Below are positions 9,686 through 17,805 of a stretch of 64,000 nucleotides of DNA, one piece after another. The DNA is from Arcanobacterium_A hippocoleae (lineage in GTDB: Bacteria > Actinomycetota > Actinomycetes > Actinomycetales > Actinomycetaceae), in the NCBI RefSeq assembly GCF_031456295.1, contig NZ_JAVDUJ010000001.1, forward strand, positions 1,736,001-1,800,000, written 5' to 3'. The position numbers and the translations under genes were made by a program. How positions within the stretch are numbered: the first letter of the stretch is position 1; each line of letters opens with the position of its first letter. Under the pieces are notes generated by a model, which saw only the letters and a list, made by a program, of their open reading frames with translations, was not told the origin of the DNA and ran no database searches.

Positions 9686-10261
9686 GTGGAAAAAATGAAT
9701 TTTCAAAAACTGACGAAAATACCTTCCCAAGAGTTGCGTGCACAGATCCTAAAGATCTGGCAAGAAAATACTGAAGCTGGGGCTGCACTCGGAGCAAAGC
9801 CAGGAGATCCACAATCCCACTATGCAGAATTGTGTGCAGCACACGAGGAAGCGATGCGCAATGGTAAAGGCATTCTCGTGGTGATGAGTGATCCGAAGCG
9901 AGCAGACGAGCTAGTCGGTTTTGCATGGTGGATTATTGGGATTCCAGAAGGCAAACCAGCACACATCGCAACAATTAAACGGATGCAAATAAAGCCTAGC
10001 CGCCACGGTGAAAAACTTGGTCGCCTACTTTTGGACTATCTCCATTCGCCTGAAGTAATTGGGATGCTCCCGCAAGAAGTAGAATTTCTGCATCTCCAAT
10101 TCCGTGCCGGTGAAGGGCTCGGAAACCTCTATGCGCAGTACGGTTATCAGCTAAATGTACGTTGGGATCTGATTCAGCGAAAAGAGCACGGCGAATACTA
10201 CGGATGGCTCGAAATGATTCGCACCCGCAATGGTGCAGCATTACCGGAAATTAGCTGGTAG
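9686..10261 (+). CDS. GNAT-family N-acetyltransferase
   Basis: 191-residue protein with a GCN5-related acetyltransferase fold: the core strand IKRMQIKPSRHGEKLGRLLL (near residues 104-123) corresponds to motif A, with R-H-G-E-K-L-G in the acetyl-CoA pyrophosphate loop. The final part has the usual aromatic YAQYGYQL (motif B). The GTG start at 9686 has AGGAAG 9-10 nt upstream; an ATG three codons later at 9695 is an alternative. It stands alone between the pilus cluster and the LacI gene, which converges on it. The acetylated substrate cannot be told from the sequence. Confidence 0.75.
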   Translation: MEKMNFQKLTKIPSQELRAQILKIWQENTEAGAALGAKPGDPQSHYAELCAAHEEAMRNGKGILVVMSDPKRADELVGFAWWIIGIPEGKPAHIATIKRMQIKPSRHGEKLGRLLLDYLHSPEVIGMLPQEVEFLHLQFRAGEGLGNLYAQYGYQLNVRWDLIQRKEHGEYYGWLEMIRTRNGAALPEISW

Positions 10262-10271
10262 ATCGCAGCAG

Positions 10272-10298
10272 GTGAGCTCCCCGAATTTTACGGCTCAC
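10272..10298. terminator. Weak hairpin between convergent GNAT and lacI-type genes
   Basis: A 6-bp inverted repeat, gtgagc / gctcac, with a 15-base loop, sits in the 118-bp gap between two convergent genes. It is short, has no T-run and is only a possible terminator. Confidence 0.25.
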
Positions 10299-10379
10299 GA
10301 GAAAACTGAAAAACCAATACCCTTTAATCTAAAATACCCGGATGCGGATTTGCCGGCTTTGCAATCTTGGCAGTTTTAC

Positions 10380-11453
10380 TCACATCGAAGTTTTCGCGGT
10401 TTTTGCCGTCTGCGAATGTGCTAAAACAGCTGCTACGATCTCACGAACTTTCGGATTTGCTGCGCCGACACTACCTCGTACCGTCAAAAATGCGGGAACA
10501 TGAATTTGCTCAGGCACTTCCTGCCTGCCACGGATCTGTGCGCGCAGCAGACGGGCTGCTTCCTGACCAATCCGATGATATGCCCCAGAGAGTGTAGTCA
10601 ATGGGGGATTGCACAACGGGGCAGCAAGCGAATTATCAAACCCAGCCACTGATACAACTTCTGGCACGCGCAAACCCCGCCGTCCTAATGCCTGAATAAA
10701 ACCACTCGCCTGCATATCATTAAAAGTGATCACAGCCGATGTGGGCTTTGCCAGCCATTCCTTCGCTGCCTTAAAACCACCTTGCGGATCCGGATCGGTA
10801 TCATTCGTCCGATACAGTTTTACCCCAATTTCATGGCAATAATTATGCAAAGTCCGCCAACGCATCCCATCCATCCACGAACTATTCGGACCGCGGACGT
10901 AAGTGAAAGTCTGGTGCCCTTTGGCAACGAATAAATCCACAAGCTCCCGGATCCCATCCTCCGCATCAGAAGCCACGGAAGGAATCCCAGGGGCAAAACG
11001 CTGCACGATTACCGTCGGGAAACGCTTATAAACTTGCGCCAACTGCGAATCTTGTGCCAGCGGCCCCACTAATACGATGCCAGATACGTGCGGTGCCAAA
11101 AAATTTGCGACTTCATCAACGCTGCGATTACGAGTGCGTGTTTCAGCCACGATTGTAAAATATTCGTCCTCGAAAGCATCATCGAAACCCGTCATGATAT
11201 CTTCATGGATCAAGTTCGTAATATTTTGTGTGATGAAAGCAATCGTGGGGATAGCTTTTTTATTCGTAGTGCGCGCAGGGCGATTTTCATAACGATAGCC
11301 GAGCCGCTCGGCAGCTTCATAAACAAGATTCAAAGTTTCGTTTGAAACTCGTCCAGGGCGAGAAAAAGCGCGCGAAACAGTTGAGACGGAAACATTCGCG
11401 GCGGCGGCAATATCGTATATCGTCACCTTTTTCTCGGTACCTGAGCCTGCCAT
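10380..11453 (-). CDS. LacI-family transcriptional repressor (glucuronide locus)
   Basis: 357 residues. The N-terminal helix-turn-helix is clear (VTIYDIAAAANVSVSTVSRAF, residues about 10-30, then the hinge RPGRVSNETLNLVYEAAERLGY). A periplasmic-binding-protein-like sensor domain follows (residues 65-340), with HVSGIVLVGPL, ITFNDMQASGF and VSVAGFDNS in the usual places. AAAGGAG precedes the ATG. It lies directly downstream of the beta-glucuronidase gene on the same strand, with a terminator between, and the symporter is divergent. It probably represses both when no glucuronide is bound. The inducer is inferred from neighbours only. Confidence 0.88.
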   Translation of the reverse strand: MAGSGTEKKVTIYDIAAAANVSVSTVSRAFSRPGRVSNETLNLVYEAAERLGYRYENRPARTTNKKAIPTIAFITQNITNLIHEDIMTGFDDAFEDEYFTIVAETRTRNRSVDEVANFLAPHVSGIVLVGPLAQDSQLAQVYKRFPTVIVQRFAPGIPSVASDAEDGIRELVDLFVAKGHQTFTYVRGPNSSWMDGMRWRTLHNYCHEIGVKLYRTNDTDPDPQGGFKAAKEWLAKPTSAVITFNDMQASGFIQALGRRGLRVPEVVSVAGFDNSLAAPLCNPPLTTLSGAYHRIGQEAARLLRAQIRGRQEVPEQIHVPAFLTVRGSVGAANPKVREIVAAVLAHSQTAKTAKTSM

Positions 11454-11583
11454 TTCACTCCTTTGCTTTTTCTAGATTCATCATAGCGAAGAGAAAACAA
11501 AAATATGCACAGAAGGAAAAATTCGGCAGTGGAAAAATCGAATTAGTGGCACCAATCTCGGCAGTCTAGCGCGTGGTGCGGGA

Positions 11584-11627
11584 AAAAATAAGTGCGGACG
11601 ACTCAGATCTTTGCGCCGTCCGCACTT
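11584..11627 (-). terminator. Rho-independent terminator of the beta-glucuronidase gene
   Basis: 11-bp inverted repeat (11590-11600 with 11617-11627). Read on the minus strand the stem is followed by ATTTTTTCC, a proper T-run. It separates the glucuronidase from the regulator gene, so the regulator probably has its own promoter. Confidence 0.85.
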
Positions 11628-11662
11628 AACTAACTTACGCTAACTTAGCGAAAGCACACTGA

Positions 11663-13441
11663 TCACCAGCCAAGCTGATCACGCATTTGGATCCACCGCT
11701 GGCGCACCTTATATGCATTCGTCTTTGGCAGACGGTCGCGAGTAAACATACCCTTCTTATTTCCGCCTACGCGCATGATTCCAGGGGTGGTCTGGAAATC
11801 AGCAAAGTTCCACATCTGTTCGCCAACCACTTCCGGATAATCGTCAAAAACTTTATGGAACATTTCAATCATGTCTTCTTGGAATTCTTCTGACCACGGG
11901 CGACGGAAGTAATCTTTTTGCCCAGAAAGCGTATCTGGCCCGTATTCGGTGAAGATAATCGGCTTATTGGGGAAGAGCTTCAGCCAGCCGTCGATTTCAT
12001 CACGCAAATGCTTTTCCGCATCACCCAAAGCGCCTGTATCTACATACCAACCGTAGTAACGATTGAGCATGATCACATCAAAAAGATCCGTAATCTTTTC
12101 CTTCTCTGGCGTGGAAATCATTACGTTTACATACCCGACTGGGCGGGTCGGATCAGCTTCGCGAGCTGCTTGTGCAAGCGGCGCAAAGTATTCGCGTGAA
12201 GCATCCGTATGAGTTTCCGGTTCGTTTGCAATCGACCAAATCACCACACAAGGATGATTCTTATCGCGCTTGATCAGATCCCGAATCTCCTGCTCATGAA
12301 CTGCGCGGGTAGCATCATTAGCGGTTTCCGGAGAGAAAGTAGTGAAGCCTTGATTGCCGAAAATACCGCCGCCAATGCTCATATTCAACCCAACGGCTGG
12401 AGTTTCGTCAATTACTACAAACCCCTGCTCGTCAGCATAATCCATGACCTCTTCCGCATACGGATAATGCGAGGTGCGGAAGGAATTTGCGGCCTGCCAC
12501 TTCATCACCTCAAAATCGTGCACCATCATCACATTATCGTGCCCTTTTCCGCGGATAATGTTATCTTCGTGCCGACCGTAGCCACGGAAGTAGAATGGTT
12601 TTCCGTTGATCAGGAACTGGTGATCCTTGATTTCAACGGTGCGAATACCGAAACGCTGCGGGTACACATCCTCGTCCGCAGTGATTTCGAGTGTATAGAG
12701 CGCGCCGTGGCCCGGAGCCCAAAAATCTGCATTTGAAACGCGGATCTCGCCCGTAGCACCATCAGCTGTAGCTACCTGCGTCCCCTTTGGATCAAGTACG
12801 CGGACGGCGATCTTTCTCGCGCCTTCAGCAATTACCTCGTACTTTACAATGCCGTCAGCGCCAGCAATATCCGTCACGATAGTCACATCTGAAACGTGTA
12901 CTGCTGGGCGGGTATAGAGCCGTACGGAACGATGGATCCCAGCATAATTGTAGAAATCATGCCAGTAGTGCTGGACGTCTTCGCCTGCTTCGTTTTGATC
13001 AATATACCCTGGCGGGATGGATTGCCAGAGGAGACGATTATCGACTGCTACCGTCAGGCGGAACTCTTCGCCCGGCTTTACCAGTTCAGTGATATCAGCT
13101 TCAAATGGCAGATAGCCGCCTTTGTGTGTGGCTACTTGTGTGCCGTTAATAAATACTACGGCTTCGTGAGTGACGGAGCCAAAGCGGAGGATCAGTCGAT
13201 CTTCCCCGTACTTTGGTGCGATCGCAGTGCGCTCATACCACACTACGCCAACGTGATCATGTACATCGGCATCAACTGTCACATCATTATAGGAACCGGG
13301 AACCGCCATTGGACGAGTGTCGCGAAGTGGCTGAGCTTCCCAATTTTTGGCAAAACCAGAATTATGGGAATCAACTTTGAAATTCCACACTCCGTCAAGG
13401 ACGGTCGAGTGACGGGATATCGAATCGCGAACTGATAGCAT
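11663..13441 (-). CDS. uidA: Beta-glucuronidase, GH2 family
   Basis: 592 residues, close to the length of E. coli UidA (about 603). It hydrolyses beta-D-glucuronides in the cytoplasm. Acid/base Glu407 lies in SIANEPETH and nucleophile Glu499 in FTEYGPDT. The N-x-K motif that binds the glucuronate carboxylate is present at Asn561/Lys563 (GGNKKG). The segment after DETPAVGLNMS is long enough to form the loop 1 found in enzymes that act on small glucuronides. There is no signal peptide. AAAGGAG lies 5 nt before the ATG. It is divergent from the symporter gene and upstream of the LacI-type gene, which fits uptake followed by intracellular cleavage. Confidence 0.95.
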   Translation of the reverse strand: MLSVRDSISRHSTVLDGVWNFKVDSHNSGFAKNWEAQPLRDTRPMAVPGSYNDVTVDADVHDHVGVVWYERTAIAPKYGEDRLILRFGSVTHEAVVFINGTQVATHKGGYLPFEADITELVKPGEEFRLTVAVDNRLLWQSIPPGYIDQNEAGEDVQHYWHDFYNYAGIHRSVRLYTRPAVHVSDVTIVTDIAGADGIVKYEVIAEGARKIAVRVLDPKGTQVATADGATGEIRVSNADFWAPGHGALYTLEITADEDVYPQRFGIRTVEIKDHQFLINGKPFYFRGYGRHEDNIIRGKGHDNVMMVHDFEVMKWQAANSFRTSHYPYAEEVMDYADEQGFVVIDETPAVGLNMSIGGGIFGNQGFTTFSPETANDATRAVHEQEIRDLIKRDKNHPCVVIWSIANEPETHTDASREYFAPLAQAAREADPTRPVGYVNVMISTPEKEKITDLFDVIMLNRYYGWYVDTGALGDAEKHLRDEIDGWLKLFPNKPIIFTEYGPDTLSGQKDYFRRPWSEEFQEDMIEMFHKVFDDYPEVVGEQMWNFADFQTTPGIMRVGGNKKGMFTRDRLPKTNAYKVRQRWIQMRDQLGW

Positions 13442-13511
13442 TGAAGCTCCTTTGCTTTGGTTTAGATGTTAGAAAATCTGTCGTTTACGCCAGTTGTCGA
13501 ACGCTGTCAGT

Positions 13512-13528
13512 TTTTCAATCATTGAAAA
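13512..13528. promoter_or_regulatory. 17-bp palindrome, candidate operator
   Basis: TTTTCAAT-C-ATTGAAAA is a perfect inverted repeat about 70 bp upstream of the glucuronidase start. It is a good candidate operator for the adjacent LacI-type repressor, although it lacks the central CG usual for that family. Confidence 0.5.
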
Positions 13529-13753
13529 GCTCGGCAAGGAAAATCGCTAAAACTTGCAACATTGTGCAACAACTAGGAGAAGAGGCTAAATTTCGACGAA
13601 GATGGGTCTGATAGCTAACACAATCTGATGAAGGTGTCAGAATACGGGTAAGCTGTAAAGTGCAAGTACACAAATCTCGGCAATACGCAGATTCATGGCG
13701 AATTTGGCGGATGTGTCGCAAAGAAAACAGAAAAGACGAAAGCTAAACGTGAG

Positions 13754-13763
13754 GAAGCGTTTC
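13754..13763. promoter_or_regulatory. LacI-operator-like half-palindrome before the symporter
   Basis: GAAGCGTTTC is symmetric at 4 of 5 paired positions around a central CG, the usual LacI/GalR operator layout. It lies about 20 bp upstream of the symporter start, where binding would block transcription. Confidence 0.35.
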
Positions 13764-13784
13764 GGTCTTGGCCAGGAGGAAAAT

Positions 13785-15242
13785 ATGACTCGACCAGGAA
13801 ATAACGCCGCTGCGGCACCACGTCCATTTGGAATGCGTGATCGAATCGGCTATATGTTTGGTGATTTTGGAAATGATTTCACCTTTATTTTGCAGGCAAT
13901 GTTCTTTACCTTGTTCTACACGAACGTGATCGGAATTGACCCAATCCACGTTGGGATTTTATTGCTGGTAGCACGCGTAGTGGACGGTTTTACTGATGTT
14001 GGCATGGGAGTTCTGGTAGACCGGTTGCCATTGAAAGAAGGGGCAGATAAGTTCCGTCGTTGGATCAAGTGGATTGCGATCCCGGTAGCTGTTGCTTCTA
14101 CGTTAATGTATATGTCCTTCGTGGCTGATTTTACGTCTTATACGGCGAAGATCGTGTGGATGTGTGCAACCTACTTCCTTTGGGGTTCAATTTGCTACAC
14201 CGCAATTAATATTCCTTACGGCTCAATGGCGTCGGTAATTTCCGCTGATCCGAATCATCGTGCACAGCTTTCAGTGTGGCGTTCCACTGGCGCGAATCTT
14301 GCAGTGCTGCTCATTAGCTCAGTACTTCCACTCGTGGTGTACACGAAGAATGCTGAAGGTGTAGCAGTGCTTGACGGGTCGATGATGACGTACTCGGCAA
14401 TCTTCTGCTCAGTTGCTGCAGTGATTTGCTATGCGGTGCTTTACGTATTTTCTGTAGAACGTGTGAAGTCGCAGCCAAATGCGGAAGGTGCGGGTGCGCA
14501 AAAGCAGCCAAGTATTGGCAAGATGCTCGTATCTGTGGTTTCAAACAAGGCACTGCTCGGTTTGATTGTAGCTGCACTCCTACTTTTGCTTGCAAATCTT
14601 TTCCTTACCGGGATGCTCGGCTATCTCTTCTTGAACTGGTTCGGTAATGGCAAATTGCAGTCGCCAGCTTCAATGGCTGGGATGCTGCCAGCTTTCGTGC
14701 TGATCGTCCTTGCTCCGTGGCTGGCAAAGCGTTTCGGGAAGGCTGAAGTCGGTGCAATTGCAATGCTGGTTGGCGGCGTGGTGCTCGTAGCTGCATACTT
14801 CTTGAAGATTGAAAATGCGATGCTGTGGATTGTTTTCTACTCGGTTGCAATGTTCTGTATCGCGATTTTCAACTTCCTAGTTTGGGCATTTATTACTGAC
14901 GTGATCGACGATCAGGAAGTGCGTACCGGCAACCGTGATGATGCTACAGTTTATGCGGTTTATTCGTGGGCGCGGAAGCTTGGTCAAGCATTGGCTGGTT
15001 TCTTGACTACGTGGGCGTTGAGCTTCGTTGGGTTCGATTCGGCAATCGCAAAAGAAGGCGGGCAGCAAGCACAAAGCGTGATCGATGGAATCTATACTTT
15101 CGGTAATCTTGTGCCTGGTGTTGGCTGTATCCTCGTCGGTTTAGCGTTGATGTTCCTTTACCCGTTGAAGAAGAAGCGTGTGGTAGAAAACGAGAAGATT
15201 TTGGAAGCTCGTCGTGCGGAAAAGGCTGCGGCTCACGCTTGA
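13785..15242 (+). CDS. GPH-family sugar/glucuronide:cation symporter
   Basis: 485 residues from the ATG at 13785, which has AGGAGGA 4-5 nt upstream; an in-frame ATG 90 bp earlier lacks this and adds a hydrophilic tail. The start of the protein is typical of glycoside-pentoside-hexuronide symporters (GYMFGDFGNDFTF, then ARVVDGFTDVGMG with the conserved acidic residues of helix II), followed by 12 membrane helices in two halves. It is divergent from the glucuronidase, so it probably imports glucuronides with H+ or Na+, as UidB does. Substrate is inferred from context. The C-terminus is a charged cytoplasmic tail. Confidence 0.85.
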   Translation: MTRPGNNAAAAPRPFGMRDRIGYMFGDFGNDFTFILQAMFFTLFYTNVIGIDPIHVGILLLVARVVDGFTDVGMGVLVDRLPLKEGADKFRRWIKWIAIPVAVASTLMYMSFVADFTSYTAKIVWMCATYFLWGSICYTAINIPYGSMASVISADPNHRAQLSVWRSTGANLAVLLISSVLPLVVYTKNAEGVAVLDGSMMTYSAIFCSVAAVICYAVLYVFSVERVKSQPNAEGAGAQKQPSIGKMLVSVVSNKALLGLIVAALLLLLANLFLTGMLGYLFLNWFGNGKLQSPASMAGMLPAFVLIVLAPWLAKRFGKAEVGAIAMLVGGVVLVAAYFLKIENAMLWIVFYSVAMFCIAIFNFLVWAFITDVIDDQEVRTGNRDDATVYAVYSWARKLGQALAGFLTTWALSFVGFDSAIAKEGGQQAQSVIDGIYTFGNLVPGVGCILVGLALMFLYPLKKKRVVENEKILEARRAEKAAAHA

Positions 15243-15251
15243 TTGAGTTAG

Positions 15252-15285
15252 CTTGGGCAGGGCATTAACTATGCCACTGCCCAAG
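15252..15285 (+). terminator. Hairpin after the symporter
   Basis: The arms cttgggcag and ctgcccaag form a 9-bp stem, with an inner ggcat/atgcc stem. It lies 10 bp past the symporter stop and has no T-run. Confidence 0.5.
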
Positions 15286-15312
15286 TGGAGCAAATAGTTT
15301 ACCTGATAGTCA

Positions 15313-15359
15313 AAAGATGCTTGTGTGCTGCTTACTGAAAGCAATACACAAGCATCTTT
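15313..15359. terminator. 14-bp stem, bidirectional terminator between convergent genes
   Basis: A perfect 14-bp inverted repeat (15313-15326 / 15346-15359) with A/T runs at both edges (AAAGATGC... and ...GCATCTTT) lies between the convergent symporter and FMN-reductase genes. It should work in both directions. Confidence 0.75.
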
Positions 15360-15432
15360 CATAAAATTTCGTGAAAATAGTTCTGAATCGGGTAGCTTTC
15401 TGAACTTACTTCCAAGATTTTTCTCGGCGTAT

Positions 15433-16182
15433 TTATTGCCGGTTTAAGAGCTGCGCGAAAGGCGTTACTGAGTTTGGGTCAAAAGGATTTGCTGGTTTTC
15501 CGTGATGCGCTAAAGATTGCTTATTTGCTGCGTATGCTTTTTGGTCAAATAGCTCAATCGTTTCATTACTCCGTTCAGGCGGGGTGACGGCTGCGGCTAA
15601 AGCGGCTGTATCGTTTGCAGAGCTTTCTTGGGTGGCGTGTGGAGATGGGTGCACCACTGCTTGGAGCAGTTCACTTGCCACGCTCTCGATCCGGCGTTGG
15701 AGCGCTGAGGCGCCAGTGGCAGATCCCCAATCGTCGGTTGCCGCAAAAATCGTACTTGGAAGTACGATCCCTTTCAGATAGGAAAGCATCGGACGCATAG
15801 TGTATTCGATCGCGAGTGAATGGCGTGCGGTTCCTCCCGTCGCGCCAATCAATACCGGCTTACCTGCGAGCGCCGCATCGTCGATCAGCTGCCAGAAAAG
15901 TGTTTGGATCCCGATTGGTGCACCTTTGTAAATAGGTGCAATCGTGATCACGGCATCAGCTGTGGTGATGCTTTCAAAAGCTGCTGTTAGTTCTGCATTC
16001 GGCACGGGGGTGAGGATGCTAAGAGTAATTTGCTTTGCGAAATCACGCAGATTGATTTCAATAAATTCGATTTCGACCCCAAGAGCTTGGGCGTGTTTCG
16101 AAATAGACTTGAGAATTTGTGCGGTTAGTTTTGTGGTTGTCGATTCGGAGCTGACTCCCATCCAAATGGCAGCGATTTTCAT
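15433..16182 (-). CDS. NAD(P)H-dependent FMN reductase, CE1759-like partner
   Basis: 249-residue flavodoxin-fold protein. It starts with the beta strand and phosphate loop MKIAAIWMGVSSESTTTK, followed by ITIAPIYKGAPIGIQTLFWQL and LIGATGGTARHSLAIEY, the flavin-contacting segments of NADPH-dependent FMN reductases. It is the second gene after the luciferase-like monooxygenase on the same strand, matching a known actinobacterial duo (CE1758/CE1759 type) in which this protein supplies reduced FMN. The C-terminal 50 residues (about 200-249) are low-complexity and probably flexible. AAGGATCATAA precedes the ATG. The oxidised substrate of the pair is unknown. Confidence 0.8.
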   Translation of the reverse strand: MKIAAIWMGVSSESTTTKLTAQILKSISKHAQALGVEIEFIEINLRDFAKQITLSILTPVPNAELTAAFESITTADAVITIAPIYKGAPIGIQTLFWQLIDDAALAGKPVLIGATGGTARHSLAIEYTMRPMLSYLKGIVLPSTIFAATDDWGSATGASALQRRIESVASELLQAVVHPSPHATQESSANDTAALAAAVTPPERSNETIELFDQKAYAANKQSLAHHGKPANPFDPNSVTPFAQLLNRQ

Positions 16183-16244
16183 TTATGATCCTTAGCTTTG
16201 AGTAAGATATTTTACGATTTTCGGCAGCTGCTGATTCAGCCTTG

Positions 16245-16302
16245 GCTGGCTTTTCCATCCGATTCCTTACGATTCGGATTTGAAAGATCTGGAAAAGCCA
16301 GC
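16245..16302. repeat. 13-bp inverted repeat with inner stem between monooxygenase and reductase genes
   Basis: The arms at 16245-16257 and 16290-16302 are perfect 13-bp complements (gctggcttttcca / tggaaaagccagc). The loop carries a second stem, atccga / tcggat. Lying in the 166-bp gap of an apparent operon, it may set the ratio of the two products by partial termination or by protecting the upstream mRNA. Function is inferred. Confidence 0.6.
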
Positions 16303-16348
16303 TGCATGGGCTGCAAAATATTGCAGCCTATTCCTGAGCGCTAGTGGT

Positions 16349-17494
16349 TTAGCCTTGTGCTGCCTGATCTTTTGCAGCTTGAGAATCTGCTTTTCCACCT
16401 GGTACAGGCTCATTACCAGCAGCTTTTCGTGCTTTGAGCCATTCGTGCGTTGGGGCATCTGGCACATCGGCAGGGCGATTTTTTGCAAATTCTGCACGTA
16501 ATACGGGCACTACTTCTTCGCCAAGAATATCGATCTGTTCGAGTACCGTCTTTAATGGCAAGCCGGCGTGGTCGATGAGGAATAATTGACGTTGGTAATC
16601 GCCAGCCCATTCACGGAATGAGAGGGTGCGTTCAATGACTTGCTGCGGTGAGCCGACGGTGAGTGGTGTTTGCTCCATAAATTCTTCAAGTGCCGGACCA
16701 TGCCCGTATACGGGGGCGTTGTTGAAATAAGGACGGAATTCATTTACTGCATCTTGAGAATTTTTGCGCATAAATACTTGCCCGCCTAAGCCGACGAAGG
16801 CTTGATGTGCTTTGCCGTGCCCGTAGTATTCATAGCGTTGGCGGTAAAGGTTTACCATTTTTGCCGTATGTGCCGTATTCCAGAAGATATTGTTATGGAA
16901 GAAGCCGTCACCATAGTATGCTGCTTGCTCGGCGATTTCGGGGGAGCGAATAGATCCGTGCCAGACGAAAGGTGCAATATCGTCAAGCGGGCGTGGAGTT
17001 GCGGTGAAGTATTGCAATGGTGTGCGGAAGCGGCCTTGCCAATTTACATCGGTTTCACGCCAGAGACGGTGGAGGAGTTGGTAATTTTCGACGGCGAGGG
17101 GGATGCCGTCGCGAATATCTTTTCCGAACCAAGGATAGACGGGGCCAGTATTGCCCCGTCCCATCATTAGATCGATTCGCCCGTCTGCGAGGTGTTGGAG
17201 GTATGCGTAGTCTTCGGCGATTCGCACTGGGTCGGTGGTGGTGATCAGGGTGGTTGCGGTAGAGAGTTGGATTTTTTCGGTTTGCGCAGCGAGGTGTGCA
17301 AGTAGGATCGGGGGATTTGCGGGTGCGATGAATGGCGGGTTGTGATGTTGACCAGTGGCGAATACGTCAAGCCCGGCTGCTTCGGCATGTTTTGCAATTT
17401 TTACGGTTGCTTTAATGCGTTCGTGTTCGCTTGGGGTTTTCCCGGTGGTTGGGTCGGTGGTGAGATCGCCGATGGTGAATACGCCAAATTCCAT
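16349..17494 (-). CDS. Luciferase-like FMN-dependent monooxygenase, CE1758-like
   Basis: 381-residue bacterial luciferase-like (LLM) TIM-barrel protein. The N-terminus MEFGVFTIGDL and FATGQHHNPPF, then TATTLITTTDPVRIAEDYAYL and LMMGRGN, are hallmark segments that bind FMN and shape the barrel. It uses FMNH2 from the downstream reductase and O2 to oxidise an unknown substrate. The C-terminal 40 residues are extra and hydrophilic. AAGGAAAA precedes the ATG at 17494. A promoter and a near-TSS palindrome lie upstream, implying repressor control. Confidence 0.85.
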   Translation of the reverse strand: MEFGVFTIGDLTTDPTTGKTPSEHERIKATVKIAKHAEAAGLDVFATGQHHNPPFIAPANPPILLAHLAAQTEKIQLSTATTLITTTDPVRIAEDYAYLQHLADGRIDLMMGRGNTGPVYPWFGKDIRDGIPLAVENYQLLHRLWRETDVNWQGRFRTPLQYFTATPRPLDDIAPFVWHGSIRSPEIAEQAAYYGDGFFHNNIFWNTAHTAKMVNLYRQRYEYYGHGKAHQAFVGLGGQVFMRKNSQDAVNEFRPYFNNAPVYGHGPALEEFMEQTPLTVGSPQQVIERTLSFREWAGDYQRQLFLIDHAGLPLKTVLEQIDILGEEVVPVLRAEFAKNRPADVPDAPTHEWLKARKAAGNEPVPGGKADSQAAKDQAAQG

Positions 17495-17550
17495 GATTTT
17501 TCCTTCGAGCTGGTAGGGGATGACTTTTGGTGGTTGAGAAAACTAGCAAG

Positions 17551-17568
17551 TAGTTGAATACTCAACTA
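17551..17568. promoter_or_regulatory. Perfect palindrome, MarR-type operator candidate of the monooxygenase operon
   Basis: TAGTTGA-ATAC-TCAACTA, with 7-bp perfect arms, lies just downstream of the predicted transcription start of the minus-strand operon. A bound dimer would block initiation. The size and sequence style suit MarR-family repressors, but no regulator gene is next to it. Confidence 0.65.
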
Positions 17569-17578
17569 TCTAAGCTTT

Positions 17579-17606
17579 AGTTTACTGCAAAAAGTGCTTG
17601 TTTCAA
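17579..17606 (-). promoter_or_regulatory. Promoter of the monooxygenase/reductase operon
   Basis: On the minus strand, TTGAAA (17601-17606), a 16-nt spacer and TAAACT (17579-17584) form a sigma-70-type promoter. The expected start near 17572 puts the palindrome at about +4 to +21. Confidence 0.55.
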
Positions 17607-17696
17607 AGTTAGTGTGTATCGGGCTAGTGGGAATGTAATCTTTGGTAAAGTTTGTGCATTCCGTTTATTTTTTCGCGACACCTTGTATGTGGGTAT

Positions 17697-17730
17697 TTGA
17701 TATAGGTGATGAAATATTTCTCTATATCAA
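17697..17730. promoter_or_regulatory. Nested palindrome upstream of the DUF3159 gene
   Basis: The outer arms TTGATATAG (17697-17705) and CTATATCAA (17722-17730) are perfect 9-bp complements. Inside lies a second perfect palindrome, GAAATATTTC (17711-17720). It sits about 50 bp upstream of the -10 box and could be an activator or repressor site, or two overlapping sites. Confidence 0.55.
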
Positions 17731-17777
17731 TTTGAATAACGATTTTATTTTAGCGACGGTTATACTTTTTCCGGTTC

Positions 17778-17783
17778 TATAAT
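17778..17783 (+). promoter_or_regulatory. -10 box TATAAT of the DUF3159 gene
   Basis: Exact consensus -10 element, followed by GGAGA at 17796 and an ATG at 17806. It overlaps an upstream in-frame ATG at 17782, which rules that one out as the start. No good -35 was seen, so an activator may be needed. Confidence 0.6.
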
Positions 17784-17805
17784 GCGATTGAAACTGGAGA
17801 TAGAT

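Larger units (their letters stand above)
13442..13784. promoter_or_regulatory. Divergent control region of the glucuronidase and symporter genes
   Basis: 343-bp gene-free stretch that must hold both promoters. It contains a 17-bp palindrome at 13512-13528, a TTGCA/TGCAA inverted repeat at 13554-13569, and a LacI-operator-like GAAGCGTTTC at 13754-13763 just before the symporter ribosome-binding site. I could not assign -35/-10 boxes with confidence. Confidence 0.6.

Noticed and set aside
12209..12736. 175-codon plus-strand frame inside the glucuronidase gene
   Set aside because: Lies opposite the catalytic domain of a well-supported GH2 enzyme; no start signal.
17782..17805. Upstream ATG as start of the DUF3159 protein
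   Set aside because: It lies inside the TATAAT -10 box; ATG at 17806 has a proper ribosome site.
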